A stretch of 64,000 nucleotides of DNA from Pseudochelatococcus lubricantis (GTDB lineage: Bacteria; Pseudomonadota; Alphaproteobacteria; Rhizobiales; Beijerinckiaceae), in NCBI RefSeq assembly GCF_011762225.1, contig NZ_JAASQI010000003.1, positions 434,001 through 498,000 of the forward strand, read 5' to 3'. The notes beneath the pieces are model-generated. The model ran no database searches. It saw only the letters and a program-made list of their open reading frames with translations, and was not told the origin of the DNA. The position numbers and the translations under genes were made by a program. Shown here piece after piece: positions 41,379-50,690 of the stretch (position 1 is its first letter; each line of letters begins with the position of its first letter).

Positions 41379-42617
41379 TCACTTGGCGCGGTTGACCTGC
41401 GTTCTGTCGAAGCCGGCCGTCGTCGCGTAGCCGCGCACGATGGCGCGCCGCTCCTCCAGGCTGATGAGGGTGTCGAGATCGTCGCAGCCCTCGGGCGCAC
41501 GGCGTTCCACCTCGTCGATGACACCCTCGGGGCCGCCCTGGCGGTTGAGCCGCACGATCTCCGCCGTCGCGGGCAGGCGCGCTTCGGCATATGACACCAG
41601 CGCCTCACGCGGATCGGTGGCCGCCGCCAGCGCATCCGCGAGCACGCGCGCGTCGATGATGGCCTGGCTCGCGCCGTTCGAACCCACGGGATACATGGGA
41701 TGGGCGGCGTCACCCAGCAGCGTCACGCGGCCCTGCGTCCAGAAGGGCAGCGGATCGCGGTCGCACATGGGATATTTATAGAAGGCAGGCGTCGCACGCA
41801 CGAGCGCCTCAAGGTCGGTGACCGCCACACCGAAACGGCGCACATGCGGCATCAGCTCCTCGTGGGTGCCCTGCTGGTTCCAGTCCTCGCGCGGCGGTGT
41901 CGGGGTGCCGTCGCTCGCAGTGCGGTAGTTGACGACCCAGTTGATGAGAACCTTGCCGGGCGTGGCGCTCCTCGCGATCGGATAGAGCACCAGCTTGTAG
42001 GTGAAGCCGCCGGCGATCAGCATCGTACGCCCGTCGAGGAAGGCGTCGCTCTCCACGGCACCGCGCCACATCAACACGCCGTTCCAGCGAATGCCGGCCT
42101 CACCCGGATGCAGTTGCCGGCGAATGGCCGAATGAATGCCATCTGCGGCGATCAACACGTCAGCGCGCGCCGAGGGAATGGCGGCAGAGGGCGCGAAATG
42201 GGCGGTAACCCCTTCCGCATCCTGCGAGAAGCCCGTGCAGGGCTGGCCGACATGCACAGCGTCCGCGCCCAGCCGCGCGACGACCGCATCATAAAGCAAC
42301 TTCTGCAGATGTCCCCGATGGATCGAGAACTGCGGCACGTCGTAGCCCGCATCGATGCCGCGCGGCTCGCGCCAGATCTCCTGTCCGGTCCGCGTGGTGT
42401 AGATCAGCTCGCGCGTGCGAATGCCTACGCTGTCGAGCGCAGGCAGAAGACCCAGTTCGGCAAGCTGGCTGATGGCATGCGGCAACACGTTGATGCCCAC
42501 GCCCAGTTCGCGTATCTGCGATGCGGCCTCGTGTACCTCGCACTCGATGCCGCGCGCGTGCAACATCAGGGCTGTCGTCAACCCGCCAATGCCGCCTCCG
42601 ATGATGAGAGCTTTCAT
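41379..42617 (-). CDS. Class A flavin-dependent monooxygenase
   Basis: A 412-residue FAD/NAD(P)H aromatic hydroxylase of the PHBH fold. The FAD motif is ALIIGGGIGGLTTALML, the DG motif ADGIHSAIRRQLHPG and the GD motif LLGDAAHPMYPVGSNGASQA. Relatives include salicylate, 6-hydroxynicotinate and kynurenine 3-monooxygenases and PhzS. The start overlaps the upstream hydrolase stop (ATGA). With the CoA ligase and arylformamidase-like hydrolase it points to ring hydroxylation of an aromatic acid or amine. Confidence 0.9.
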   Translation of the reverse strand: MKALIIGGGIGGLTTALMLHARGIECEVHEAASQIRELGVGINVLPHAISQLAELGLLPALDSVGIRTRELIYTTRTGQEIWREPRGIDAGYDVPQFSIHRGHLQKLLYDAVVARLGADAVHVGQPCTGFSQDAEGVTAHFAPSAAIPSARADVLIAADGIHSAIRRQLHPGEAGIRWNGVLMWRGAVESDAFLDGRTMLIAGGFTYKLVLYPIARSATPGKVLINWVVNYRTASDGTPTPPREDWNQQGTHEELMPHVRRFGVAVTDLEALVRATPAFYKYPMCDRDPLPFWTQGRVTLLGDAAHPMYPVGSNGASQAIIDARVLADALAAATDPREALVSYAEARLPATAEIVRLNRQGGPEGVIDEVERRAPEGCDDLDTLISLEERRAIVRGYATTAGFDRTQVNRAK

Positions 42618-43501
42618 GTCTGGTTCCCCGTTATTGAAGGCTGATCGTTTGCCGCCAGCCAGTTGAAGGGCGCGCCCGCCGGATCGAGCAGCGCCTCGAT
42701 AACGTCGAAGTGGTGCCGGCCCGCGATCTCGACGGCTTCCGTCCAGGCGCCGAGCCCGTGCCAGATATTGGCGAGCAGCAGGTTCTGGCGCCGGAACTCA
42801 GGCAGTTCGCCGCCACCCGCGCAGCACATCAGCCGCGCCCCCGGCCGGGGTGCGAGCAGCGCCGGGCTTTCGGTAGCAGCTTCGCCGGCGTCGAGCCGCA
42901 GGGCGGCATTCATGTGGGTGTTGACGAGCGGCCGCAAGTCGTGCACGCCGCTGATCGACAACACGCGCGTAATGCGCGCGGCCGTTGCGGGAGCAATCGG
43001 CGCATCCGCGCACAGCATGCGCGTGACGAGATGCCCGCCCGCCGAGTGGCCGCAAAGGCGGATAGGCCCTTCGCAAGTCCCGGCCAGATGATCGACGAAA
43101 CGGGCGATCTCGCGGGTGATGCCGGCGATGCGCGCCCCCGGGCAGAGCGTGTAGCTCGGCAAGGCGACACGGAAGCCCGCCGCGACGAGCGCCGCCGCGA
43201 GATGCGACCACACGGACTTGTCGAAGGCCCTCCAGTATCCGCCATGCACGAAAACGGCGGTGCCACGGGCCGTCCGCCCCTCGGGAAGGAAGAGATCGTA
43301 GCGGTGGCGGGGGCCGTCGGCATAGGCGATGTCGAGCTGCGCGCGCCCGCTCGCCGCCATGCCGGCGCGAAACGTTTCCGCCTGTTCCTGCCAGCGCGCC
43401 GCCCAACGCGGTGCGTCGCCGATGGCAAGCACATTGTCGTAGGCCGCATCGATATCCGCAAGGGGGCCGCCGCCCGGTTGCCAGAGCGGGGCGTTCGTCA
43501 T
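42614..43501 (-). CDS. Alpha/beta hydrolase, arylformamidase (kynurenine formamidase)-like
   Basis: A 295-residue alpha/beta hydrolase. The HGGYWRAFDKS oxyanion motif and GHSAGGHLV nucleophile elbow are those of the esterase/arylformamidase group (the HGGxW motif is typical of AFMID), with the catalytic His in GRHHFDVIEAL. It may deformylate N-formylkynurenine or cleave another amide or ester. It overlaps the CoA-ligase gene before it and the monooxygenase gene after it by 4 bases each, so all three are translated from one transcript. Confidence 0.85.
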   Translation of the reverse strand: MTNAPLWQPGGGPLADIDAAYDNVLAIGDAPRWAARWQEQAETFRAGMAASGRAQLDIAYADGPRHRYDLFLPEGRTARGTAVFVHGGYWRAFDKSVWSHLAAALVAAGFRVALPSYTLCPGARIAGITREIARFVDHLAGTCEGPIRLCGHSAGGHLVTRMLCADAPIAPATAARITRVLSISGVHDLRPLVNTHMNAALRLDAGEAATESPALLAPRPGARLMCCAGGGELPEFRRQNLLLANIWHGLGAWTEAVEIAGRHHFDVIEALLDPAGAPFNWLAANDQPSITGNQT

Positions 43502-45174
43502 TCCCGCGTATCCTTCGCGGTTTCGGCTGCAAGCTTGCGCAGCGAGAAACGTTGCAGCTTGCCCGATTCCGTTTTCGGCAGCGTGTCGACGAATTCGATG
43601 GCGCGCGGATACTTGTAGGGAGCGAGATCCTGTTTGACGTGGTCCTGCAGGGTCTTGCGCAGCGTGTCGTCGCCGACATGGCCCTCGCGCAGGACGACGT
43701 AGGCCTTGACGACGCTGCCGCGTTCGGGATCCGGCGCGGCGACGACGCCGCATTCCAGCACGGCCTCGTGTGCCAGCAGGCTCGCCTCGACTTCCGGCCC
43801 ACCGATATTGTAGCCGGCGGAGACGATCATGTCGTCGCTGCGCGCCTGGTACCGGAAGTAGCCGTCCTCGTCGCGAATGTAGGTATCCCCGGTAATGTTC
43901 CAGCCGTGCTGGACGTAGTTCACCTGGCGCGGATCGTCGAGATAGCGGCAGCCGATGGGGCCGCGCACCGCGAGGCGGCCGGGCGTACCGTTCGGCACGG
44001 GGCCGCCCGCGTCGTCGACCACCTGCGCCTCATAGCCCGGAACGGGCTTGCCGGTGCAGCCGGGGCGAACGCCCTCCTCGCGCGCGGAGATGAAGATGTG
44101 CAGCAGCTCGGTGCTGCCGATGCCGTCGAGCAGCGTCAGGCCGGTCGCTTCCTTCCATGCATTGAAGGTCGGCAGCGGCAACGCCTCACCGGCGGAGACA
44201 CACTTGCGCAGCGACGACAGGTCGTATTCCCCGATCCGGGCGAGGATCGCGCGGTAAGCGGTGGGCGCGGTGAAGCAGACGGTCGGCCGGTACTCGCCGA
44301 TCGCACGCGCCAGGTCGTCGGGCGCGGTCTTCGCCGGCAGCACGGTGGAGGCGCCGATGCGGAAGGGAAACAGCACCAGCCCGCCGAGGCCGAAGGTGAA
44401 CGCCAGCGGCGGGGAGCCGATGAAGCTGTCGTCCGGATCGGCGCGCAGGATCTCCTTCGCGTAGCAGTCGCAGATGACAAGCAGGTCGCGCTGGTAATGG
44501 ATGGTGGCCTTCGGCACGCCGGTGGTGCCGGAGGTGAAGCCGAGCAGGCAGGGATCGTCGGCGAAAGTGTTCACGGCCTCGAATGCATCCGGGACGCCAT
44601 CGAGCAGGCTGCCGAGTTCGCCGCCCAGGTTGCCCGACCACGTCACCACCCGCTTGAGAAAGGCATTGCCGCTCGCCGCCGCGGCCAGTTCCGTGATCAG
44701 CGTTTCGTCGGAGAACGCCAGCGCGATCTGCGCCTTGTCGATGATCGGCACGAGTTCCTTAGCGCGCAGCAGCGGCATGGTGGCGACGACGATGCCGCCC
44801 GCCTTGATGACGGCGAGGTAGAGCGCCACCATGGTAGGCGTGTTGGCCGCGCGCAGCAGCACCCGGTTGCCCGGCACGAGGCCGAGCTTGCCCACGAGCA
44901 CGTTGGCCAGACGGTTGATGATGCGCGCGAGGTCGTCGTAGCTCCAGTGGACGCCCGGCCCGCGGACGGCGAGCCGCCCTCCCCGGCCCTCGCGCACATG
45001 CTTGTCGACGATTTCGGCGACGGCATTGAGGCGCTCGGGATAGTTCAGCCGGTCGAGATTGATGAATGCCGGCTGCAGTTCCGGCGGCGGCAGACGGTCG
45101 AGAACGAAGGTATCGACATGAGACGTGGGGCGGGAAGTGGCGCGCCCGCCCGGCGCGGCATCGGCTTGTGACAT
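43498..45174 (-). CDS. AMP-dependent acyl-CoA synthetase, benzoate/2-aminobenzoate-CoA ligase type
   Basis: A 558-residue acyl-adenylate enzyme. The AMP motif is LGFTSGTTGVPKATIHYQRD (about 212-231), followed by LDGIGSTELLHIFIS (A5), GDTYIRDEDGYFRYQARSDD (A7/A8) and the catalytic Lys in LPKTESGKLQRFSL. ELQPAFINLDRLNYPERLNA and DSFIGSPPLAFTFGLGGLVL resemble 2-aminobenzoate- and benzoate-CoA ligases. It would activate the imported aromatic acid to its CoA thioester. It is 198 bases downstream of livF on the same strand. Confidence 0.88.
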   Translation of the reverse strand: MSQADAAPGGRATSRPTSHVDTFVLDRLPPPELQPAFINLDRLNYPERLNAVAEIVDKHVREGRGGRLAVRGPGVHWSYDDLARIINRLANVLVGKLGLVPGNRVLLRAANTPTMVALYLAVIKAGGIVVATMPLLRAKELVPIIDKAQIALAFSDETLITELAAAASGNAFLKRVVTWSGNLGGELGSLLDGVPDAFEAVNTFADDPCLLGFTSGTTGVPKATIHYQRDLLVICDCYAKEILRADPDDSFIGSPPLAFTFGLGGLVLFPFRIGASTVLPAKTAPDDLARAIGEYRPTVCFTAPTAYRAILARIGEYDLSSLRKCVSAGEALPLPTFNAWKEATGLTLLDGIGSTELLHIFISAREEGVRPGCTGKPVPGYEAQVVDDAGGPVPNGTPGRLAVRGPIGCRYLDDPRQVNYVQHGWNITGDTYIRDEDGYFRYQARSDDMIVSAGYNIGGPEVEASLLAHEAVLECGVVAAPDPERGSVVKAYVVLREGHVGDDTLRKTLQDHVKQDLAPYKYPRAIEFVDTLPKTESGKLQRFSLRKLAAETAKDTRE

Positions 45175-45372
45175 CTCAATCTCCTCTGGTATCTGTCGGC
45201 CATGCGGCCCGGGCGCCCGTCGCGCACCCCCTGCTCCGCATCGCTCCCCGTTTCACGCTTTCCCCGCTCCGTTCCACGATCTGCCGGGCAGTTGCGGTCA
45301 TCCCCTGCGTCGCCATTTTATTTTATAGTTGAAGCATTTCGACATGACTGTGCTCCGCTCTCCCGCCATGGG

Positions 45373-46086
45373 TCATACTTGCAGGAACTGCTCCTTGATC
45401 TTCGGTGTGCAGCGCAGCTCGTCGCTGGTGCCCGTCCAGACGATGCGGCCCTTCTCGATCACGACGTGGCGGTCGGCGAAGCGGCTCAACGCATCGACAT
45501 TCTTGTCGATGACGAGGATGGCCTCGCCCGCGTCCCGGATGGCGCGCAGGCAGGCCCAGATTTCATCCCGGATCAGCGGCGCGAGGCCCTCGGTCGCCTC
45601 GTCCAGCACAACGAGGCGCGGATTCGTCATCAATGCCCTGCCGATGGCGAGCATCTGCTGCTCGCCGCCGGAGAGCTGGTTGCCCATGTTGCGCCGCCGC
45701 TCCTTGAGGCGCGGGAACAGGGCGTAGACCTTCTCCAGCGTCCAGCGCGGCGCGCGCCCCGCGCCGCCATTGGCCGCGCCGCGCGCGGTCGCGACCAGGT
45801 TTTCCTCCACGCTGAGCGTGGGAAATATCTGCCGCCCCTCCGGCACCAGCCCGAGACCCCGCCGCGCGATCTGGAACGGCGGCTTGCCGGCGACGTCCTC
45901 ACCATCGATGAGGATGCGCCCCGCCTTCGGCGGCAGCAGGCCGAAGATCGACTTGATCGTCGTCGTCTTTCCCATGCCGTTGCGTCCGAGCAGCGTCACG
46001 ACCTCGCCCGCGTTGACGCTGAACGCGACGCCGAACAGGATGCGGGAATCGCCGTAGGCGTTTTCCAGCCCTTCGATTCTCAACAT
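45373..46086 (-). CDS. livF: ABC transporter ATP-binding protein, LivF family
   Basis: A 237-residue ATPase of the second Liv-type importer. Walker A is LGRNGMGKTTTIKSI, the signature LSGGEQQMLAIGRAL, and Walker B LVVLDEATEGLAP, with VIDKNVD at the switch position. The gene starts 3 bases after the livG stop. The LivKHMGF set here is complete and precedes aromatic-acid genes, so its substrate is probably an aromatic acid or related amide rather than leucine. Confidence 0.94.
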   Translation of the reverse strand: MLRIEGLENAYGDSRILFGVAFSVNAGEVVTLLGRNGMGKTTTIKSIFGLLPPKAGRILIDGEDVAGKPPFQIARRGLGLVPEGRQIFPTLSVEENLVATARGAANGGAGRAPRWTLEKVYALFPRLKERRRNMGNQLSGGEQQMLAIGRALMTNPRLVVLDEATEGLAPLIRDEIWACLRAIRDAGEAILVIDKNVDALSRFADRHVVIEKGRIVWTGTSDELRCTPKIKEQFLQV

Positions 46087-46089
46087 CGC

Positions 46090-46887
46090 CTATCTCCCCC
46101 CGCCTGCTGCAGCGGCTTCCGGTGCCTTGTCCGCCTGTTCGTCGCCAAGGTATGCGGCGCGCACCTCCGGATGCGCCCGCACCTCGGCGGGCGGCCCGGA
46201 AGCGATGACCTTGCCGTAAACCAGCACGCTGATACGATCCGCGAGCGAGAAGACGGCATCCATGTCGTGCTCGATGAGGATCAGCGTGTGCGTCTGTTTC
46301 AATGCGCGCATCAGCTCGACCAGTACCGCGGATTCCTCGTGGCTGGTGCCCGCAAGCGGTTCGTCGAGCAGCAGCATCCGCGCGCCGGTGGCAAGCGCCA
46401 CCGCGATTTCGAGCTGGCGCTTCTCGCCGTGCGACAGCGTGCCCGCCCGCCGATGGGCGCGGTCCTCCAGGCCGAGACGCGCGAGCACGGCCATGGCTTC
46501 GTCGTTCAGCTTCCGGTCGCGCGCGACGGGGGCGAAGAACCGGAAGCTCGATCCCGACCGCGCCTGCACGGCAATGGCGACGTTTTCCAGCGCCGTGAAG
46601 CCGTCGAGCAGCGCCGTGATCTGGAAGGAGCGTGCCAGCCCCCGCCGCACCCGCTGATGCATGGGCAGGCGCGTGATATCCTCCCCGGCGAAGACGACCT
46701 TGCCGCCGTTGCTCGGCAACCGGCCGGAAAGCTGGTGAATGAGCGTCGTCTTGCCGGCGCCATTGGGGCCGATGATGACGTGCAGCTCCCGCTCGGGAAT
46801 ATCGAGACTGACGTTGTCCGTCACGACGAGCGCGCCGTAGGTCTTCGACAGGTTGCGGACGGAAAGCAGGGCGCCGGTTTCAGCCAT
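46090..46887 (-). CDS. livG: ABC transporter ATP-binding protein, LivG family
   Basis: A 265-residue ATPase. Walker A is IIGPNGAGKTTLIHQLSG, the signature LSHGEKRQLEIAVAL, Walker B MLLLDEPLAGTSHEE, and the switch histidine is in LILIEHDMD. The C-terminal ~20 residues are an Ala/Gly-rich tail. It overlaps livM by 8 bases at its start. Unlike the livG at 267, its signature loop is canonical. Confidence 0.94.
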   Translation of the reverse strand: MAETGALLSVRNLSKTYGALVVTDNVSLDIPERELHVIIGPNGAGKTTLIHQLSGRLPSNGGKVVFAGEDITRLPMHQRVRRGLARSFQITALLDGFTALENVAIAVQARSGSSFRFFAPVARDRKLNDEAMAVLARLGLEDRAHRRAGTLSHGEKRQLEIAVALATGARMLLLDEPLAGTSHEESAVLVELMRALKQTHTLILIEHDMDAVFSLADRISVLVYGKVIASGPPAEVRAHPEVRAAYLGDEQADKAPEAAAAGGGR

Positions 46888-47884
46888 GATGCGCGCCCCC
46901 CAGCAGCCGCTTCACAAGCCCGCCCACGCCGCCCTTGCTGAACAGCACGACGAGCAGCAAAATCAGGCCGAAGCCGAGCTTCCAGTGCTGCGAGAACGAC
47001 GACAGCCATTCCTCCAGCAGGATGAAGGCGGCGGCGCCCGCGATCGGCCCGGCGAGCGTCCCCATGCCGCCGAGCACCACCATGACGATCAGCTCGCCCG
47101 AACGCTGCCAGCTCATGTAGGCGGGCGAGACGAACTCCACCTGGTTGGCAAGCAGCACGCCCGCCAGCGCCGCGATCGAGCCGGCGATGACATAGGCCGT
47201 GAGCTGATACGGAGAGGGCGAGAAGCCGATGGCCTGCATGCGGACCGCGTTATCGCGCGTGCCGCGCAGCACCCGCCCGAAGCGCGAGGCGATCAGCATG
47301 CGCGCCAGCAGGAACGCCCCCACCAGTACCGCGAGTACCGTATAGAACATCACGAGATTATTTTCGAGCAGCGGCATCCCCAGCACGGTCGAGCGGGCGG
47401 GAAGCGTATAGCCGTCGTCACCGCCAAAAGCCGACAGCGAGATCATCAGGAAGTACAGCATCTGCCCGAAGGCCAGCGTGATCATGATGAAATAGACCCC
47501 GCGCGTGCGCAGGCTGATCGCCCCCGTCACCAGCGCGAACAACGCGGCGACCGCTACCGCGACGAGGCTCTGCACCAGCAGATCGTTCACGCCATAGGCA
47601 TTCAGGATTGCGACCGCATAGGCGCCGATGCCGACGAACGCGGCGTGGCCGAAGGATACCAGCGCCCCGAAGCCCAGGATGAGATCGAGCGACAGCGCGG
47701 CCAAGGCGAAGATCATGATGCGCGTCGCGACCACCAGCACGAAGGCATCGCCCGTGACGAGGGTCAGCAGCGGCAACGCGGCAAGGATGGCGAACATGGC
47801 GAGCGCGGCGAAGCCCGCCGTGCGGAACGACACCCTGACTTCCGCGAGATGGGCCGGCGCGATGTTGGTCGTCGAGCTGTTCAT
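46880..47884 (-). CDS. livM: Branched-chain amino acid-type ABC permease, LivM family
   Basis: A 334-residue polytopic membrane protein. The conserved LDLILGFGALVSFGHAAFVG segment and the C-terminal VMVVLGGMGTLAGPIAGAA motif are LivM hallmarks. It forms the translocation pore with LivH. It overlaps livG by 8 bases and the livH stop by 4 bases. Confidence 0.94.
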   Translation of the reverse strand: MNSSTTNIAPAHLAEVRVSFRTAGFAALAMFAILAALPLLTLVTGDAFVLVVATRIMIFALAALSLDLILGFGALVSFGHAAFVGIGAYAVAILNAYGVNDLLVQSLVAVAVAALFALVTGAISLRTRGVYFIMITLAFGQMLYFLMISLSAFGGDDGYTLPARSTVLGMPLLENNLVMFYTVLAVLVGAFLLARMLIASRFGRVLRGTRDNAVRMQAIGFSPSPYQLTAYVIAGSIAALAGVLLANQVEFVSPAYMSWQRSGELIVMVVLGGMGTLAGPIAGAAAFILLEEWLSSFSQHWKLGFGLILLLVVLFSKGGVGGLVKRLLGGAHHG

Positions 47885-48828
47885 CGCACCGCCCCCCGCA
47901 CAGGAAACAGGCCCATGGGCCGGAAGAGCAGCACCGCCGCCATCAGGATGTAGATCAGCATCGGTGCCAGCGCGCGCCCGGTTTGCGAGGCCGCCGAGGG
48001 ATCGAGCATCGTGCGCAGCAGGATCGGCCCGAAGGTGCGCCCCACCGTATCGACCACACCGACGAGGATGGCGGCGATAAACGCCCCGCGCACAGACCCG
48101 ACGCCGCCGATGACGATGACGACGAAGGTGAGGATCAGCACGGAATCGCCCATACCCGGCTCAACGGACAGGATCGGCGCGACCAGCGCCCCCGCGAGCC
48201 CCGCCAGCATCGCACCGAGGCCAAAGACGACCGTGAACAGCCGGCGGATGTCGACACCCAGCGCCGAGACCATCGGCGCGTTGGACGCCCCCGCCCGCAG
48301 CAGCATGCCGACCCGGGTGAAGTTGACCAGTACATACAGGCCCGCCGCCGTCGCGAGCCCCGCCGCGATGATGACGAGGCGGTACAGCGGATAGCGCACG
48401 TTGCCGAACAACTGCACCGATCCGGTCAGCGCCTCCGGCACGGGCACGCTGAGGGGCGCCGCCCCCCAGATGACCTTGACGCTTTCGTTGAGGATGAGGA
48501 TCAGGCCGAACGTCGCCAGCACCTGATCGAGATGGTCGCGCTCGTACAGCCGGCGGAACACCAGCAGTTCCAGAACGATGCCAAGCAGAAGCGCGGCCGG
48601 CAGCGCCAGCAGCAGCCCGAGCACGAAGGAGCCGGTGAGCGCCACGAAGGTCGCGGCGAAATAGGCGCCGACCATGTAAAGAACGCCGTGCGACAGGTTG
48701 ATCAGATCCATGATGCCAAAGATCAGCGTCAACCCTGCTGCCACAAGGAACAGCATGATGCCGAACTGCACGCCGTTAAGCGCCTGAAGCAGAAAGAGAT
48801 TCAACATTTCGGATAACAGGCCTCTCAT
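47881..48828 (-). CDS. livH: Branched-chain amino acid-type ABC permease, LivH family
   Basis: About 315 residues. NLFLLQALNGVQFGIMLFLV near the start and GLTLIFGIMDLINLSHGVLY mark LivH, and ILTFVVIVIGGVGSVRGAFI is the conserved C-terminal loop. Start candidates are ATG 48831, 48828 and 48807; none has a strong ribosome site, and an open frame to 49038 would overlap the livK gene. It is 140 bases after the livK start-side stop, a normal gap after a highly expressed binding-protein gene. Confidence 0.92.
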   Translation of the reverse strand: MRGLLSEMLNLFLLQALNGVQFGIMLFLVAAGLTLIFGIMDLINLSHGVLYMVGAYFAATFVALTGSFVLGLLLALPAALLLGIVLELLVFRRLYERDHLDQVLATFGLILILNESVKVIWGAAPLSVPVPEALTGSVQLFGNVRYPLYRLVIIAAGLATAAGLYVLVNFTRVGMLLRAGASNAPMVSALGVDIRRLFTVVFGLGAMLAGLAGALVAPILSVEPGMGDSVLILTFVVIVIGGVGSVRGAFIAAILVGVVDTVGRTFGPILLRTMLDPSAASQTGRALAPMLIYILMAAVLLFRPMGLFPVRGAVR

Positions 48829-48967
48829 CATGGCCCTGCTGCCAGCGCAATCTGTGGGCTGGAAGGGCGAGACGCGAACGCCGGTTCGTCTGCAGCGCGC
48901 TGCGCGAATACAGGCAACCCGGCAGCCGGGGCACGGCATCAGCCGCAGCCCGGCACCCGAAATACCG

Positions 48968-50155
48968 TTACATCTTGCAGCGGGATGCGTAGTTATCCTG
49001 ATAATCGTCGAATATCTTCTCAACGACCTCGGTTGCATACTTTCCGTCCGGCCGCTTGACCACCTTCACCAGATAGAAATCCTGGATCGGGAAATGGTTG
49101 GGGCCGAACCGGAAATCGCCGCGCAGGGACTCGAACGGTGTTTTTTCGAGCGCCTCCCGCAGCTTGGCCTTGTCGGTTACGTTGCCGCCGGTGGCTTTCA
49201 CGGCCGCATCGATGAGCAGCGCGGCGTCGTAGGCCTGAATGGCGTAAGTCGCGGGAACGTTGCCGAACTTCGCCTCGTACGCCTTCACGAAGTCGCGCGA
49301 CTGCGCATTGTCGTAGTTCTGCGCCCAGTTCGCGCCGCCGAGGAAGCCGAGAGCGGCGTCCTGCTGGGCGGGCAGCGTGCTCTCATCCACGGTAAAGGCA
49401 GACAGGAACGGAATGCCTTCGAGGCCGGCCTGCCGGTACTGCTTCACGAGATTGACGCCCATGCCCCCCGGCATGAACGCATAGACGGCATCGGGCTGAT
49501 CGGCGGCGATCTGCGCCAGCTCCGCCGAAAAATCGAGCTGCCCCAGCGGTGTGAAGATCTCGTTTGTCACCTCACCCTTGTAGGAGTGCTTGAAGCCTGC
49601 GAGCGCATCCTTGCCGGCCTGATAGTTGGGCGCTATCAGGAACAGGCGCTTGTAGCCCTGGTTCTCGGCATACTTGCCAAGCACTTCGTGGATCTGGTCA
49701 TTCTGGTAGGAAGTGACGAAGAGATCGGGATTGCATTCGGCGCCCGCGAGGTTGGACGTGCCCGCATTGGTGCTGATGAGGAATGCGCCGCCTGCGGTGA
49801 CGGGTTTGACGATCGCGCCGAGGACGTTGGAAAAGATCGGCCCGACGACGAAATCCACCTTCTCCCGCTCGACAAGCTCGCGCGCCTTGCTGACCGCCAC
49901 GTCCGGCTTCTGCTCATCGTCGACGACGATGATCTCCGCATCGAGCCCGCCGAACTTGTTCCCCAGCTTCTCGGCCGCCAGCAGGAAGCCGTCGCGCGAT
50001 TGCTCGCCGAGCACGGCAGCAGGGCCGCTCAGCGTGTAGAGCAGGCCGATCTTGATCTTGCCCTCCGCTGCCCAGGCAGCCGGGGACACAATGCATGATG
50101 TGGCTACACAGGCGGAGGCAACCAGCCCCGCAGTCCTTTTCCGGATTGACAACAT
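48968..50155 (-). CDS. livK: ABC transporter substrate-binding protein (Liv/AmiC type)
   Basis: A 395-residue periplasmic binding protein with a Sec signal (MLSIRKRTAG then a hydrophobic core, cleavage after AWA). Type I fold motifs are IKIGLLYTLSGPAAVLGEQS, DFVVGPIFSNVLGAI, FLISTNAGTSNLAG, and DAVYAFMPGGMGVNLVKQYR. It determines the substrate of the LivHMGF importer and relates to Liv proteins linked to aromatic or amide substrates rather than to leucine. AGGGGAACGGGA precedes the ATG. First gene of the operon. Confidence 0.92.
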   Translation of the reverse strand: MLSIRKRTAGLVASACVATSCIVSPAAWAAEGKIKIGLLYTLSGPAAVLGEQSRDGFLLAAEKLGNKFGGLDAEIIVVDDEQKPDVAVSKARELVEREKVDFVVGPIFSNVLGAIVKPVTAGGAFLISTNAGTSNLAGAECNPDLFVTSYQNDQIHEVLGKYAENQGYKRLFLIAPNYQAGKDALAGFKHSYKGEVTNEIFTPLGQLDFSAELAQIAADQPDAVYAFMPGGMGVNLVKQYRQAGLEGIPFLSAFTVDESTLPAQQDAALGFLGGANWAQNYDNAQSRDFVKAYEAKFGNVPATYAIQAYDAALLIDAAVKATGGNVTDKAKLREALEKTPFESLRGDFRFGPNHFPIQDFYLVKVVKRPDGKYATEVVEKIFDDYQDNYASRCKM

Positions 50156-50690
50156 TCCCGTTCCCCTGACTGGGGACGACCTCCGGCTGAGACCGGAATA
50201 CCGTTGGCACCGCCCGGGTGCCGGAAAGCCGCCCTCGTTCTCTTCTGGCTTGGTGCGCACACCGTCCGGAAACCCCACCCGCGGCGGCGGCGCTGTTTTT
50301 TCGAGGCTCTCTTTGTGCCCTTAGAAATTATTTTACACATAAACCATTTGGCCGCAACAGCCCATTTCCTGCCATTGCGCGATTTCCGCCCAAAGCTGCG
50401 CCATACTGTGCACGATGTTGCTTCAACGGCCGCCGCCGACGCATGAGATGGTATGCAACCATATGGAATATCGACGTTTCCTGTTGCATAGCATAAATGC
50501 ATTGTCTCGTTCCGGCGGCGGATTTTCCGCTTCGTCGACACGGCCGACGGCCCGCGCCAGCAGCAGATTTGCATCATATGCGGCGGGGTACAAGCGCAGG
50601 GTTTCCAGCACCCCTCATCCGGAGGGACCGGGCGGCAGCGCTTATACCGCGACATCCACGCCTGCCGTCAGTTGAAGGTTCTCGCCGCCG
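50156..50690. promoter_or_regulatory. Promoter region of the livK operon, with ATGCAAC/GTTGCAT inverted repeat
   Basis: About 535 bases upstream of livK without a recognised gene. It carries ATGCAAC (50453-50459) and GTTGCAT (50483-50489), 7-base arms with a 23-base spacer, in an AT-richer patch, a possible operator about 300 bases from livK. The region next to 50690 is the 3' side of the acetyltransferase gene. No regulator gene is adjacent. Confidence 0.4.

Noticed and set aside
50052-50675. Several short + strand frames in and beside the livK upstream region
   Set aside because: Low-complexity Pro/Arg/Ser-rich translations typical of random GC-rich DNA.
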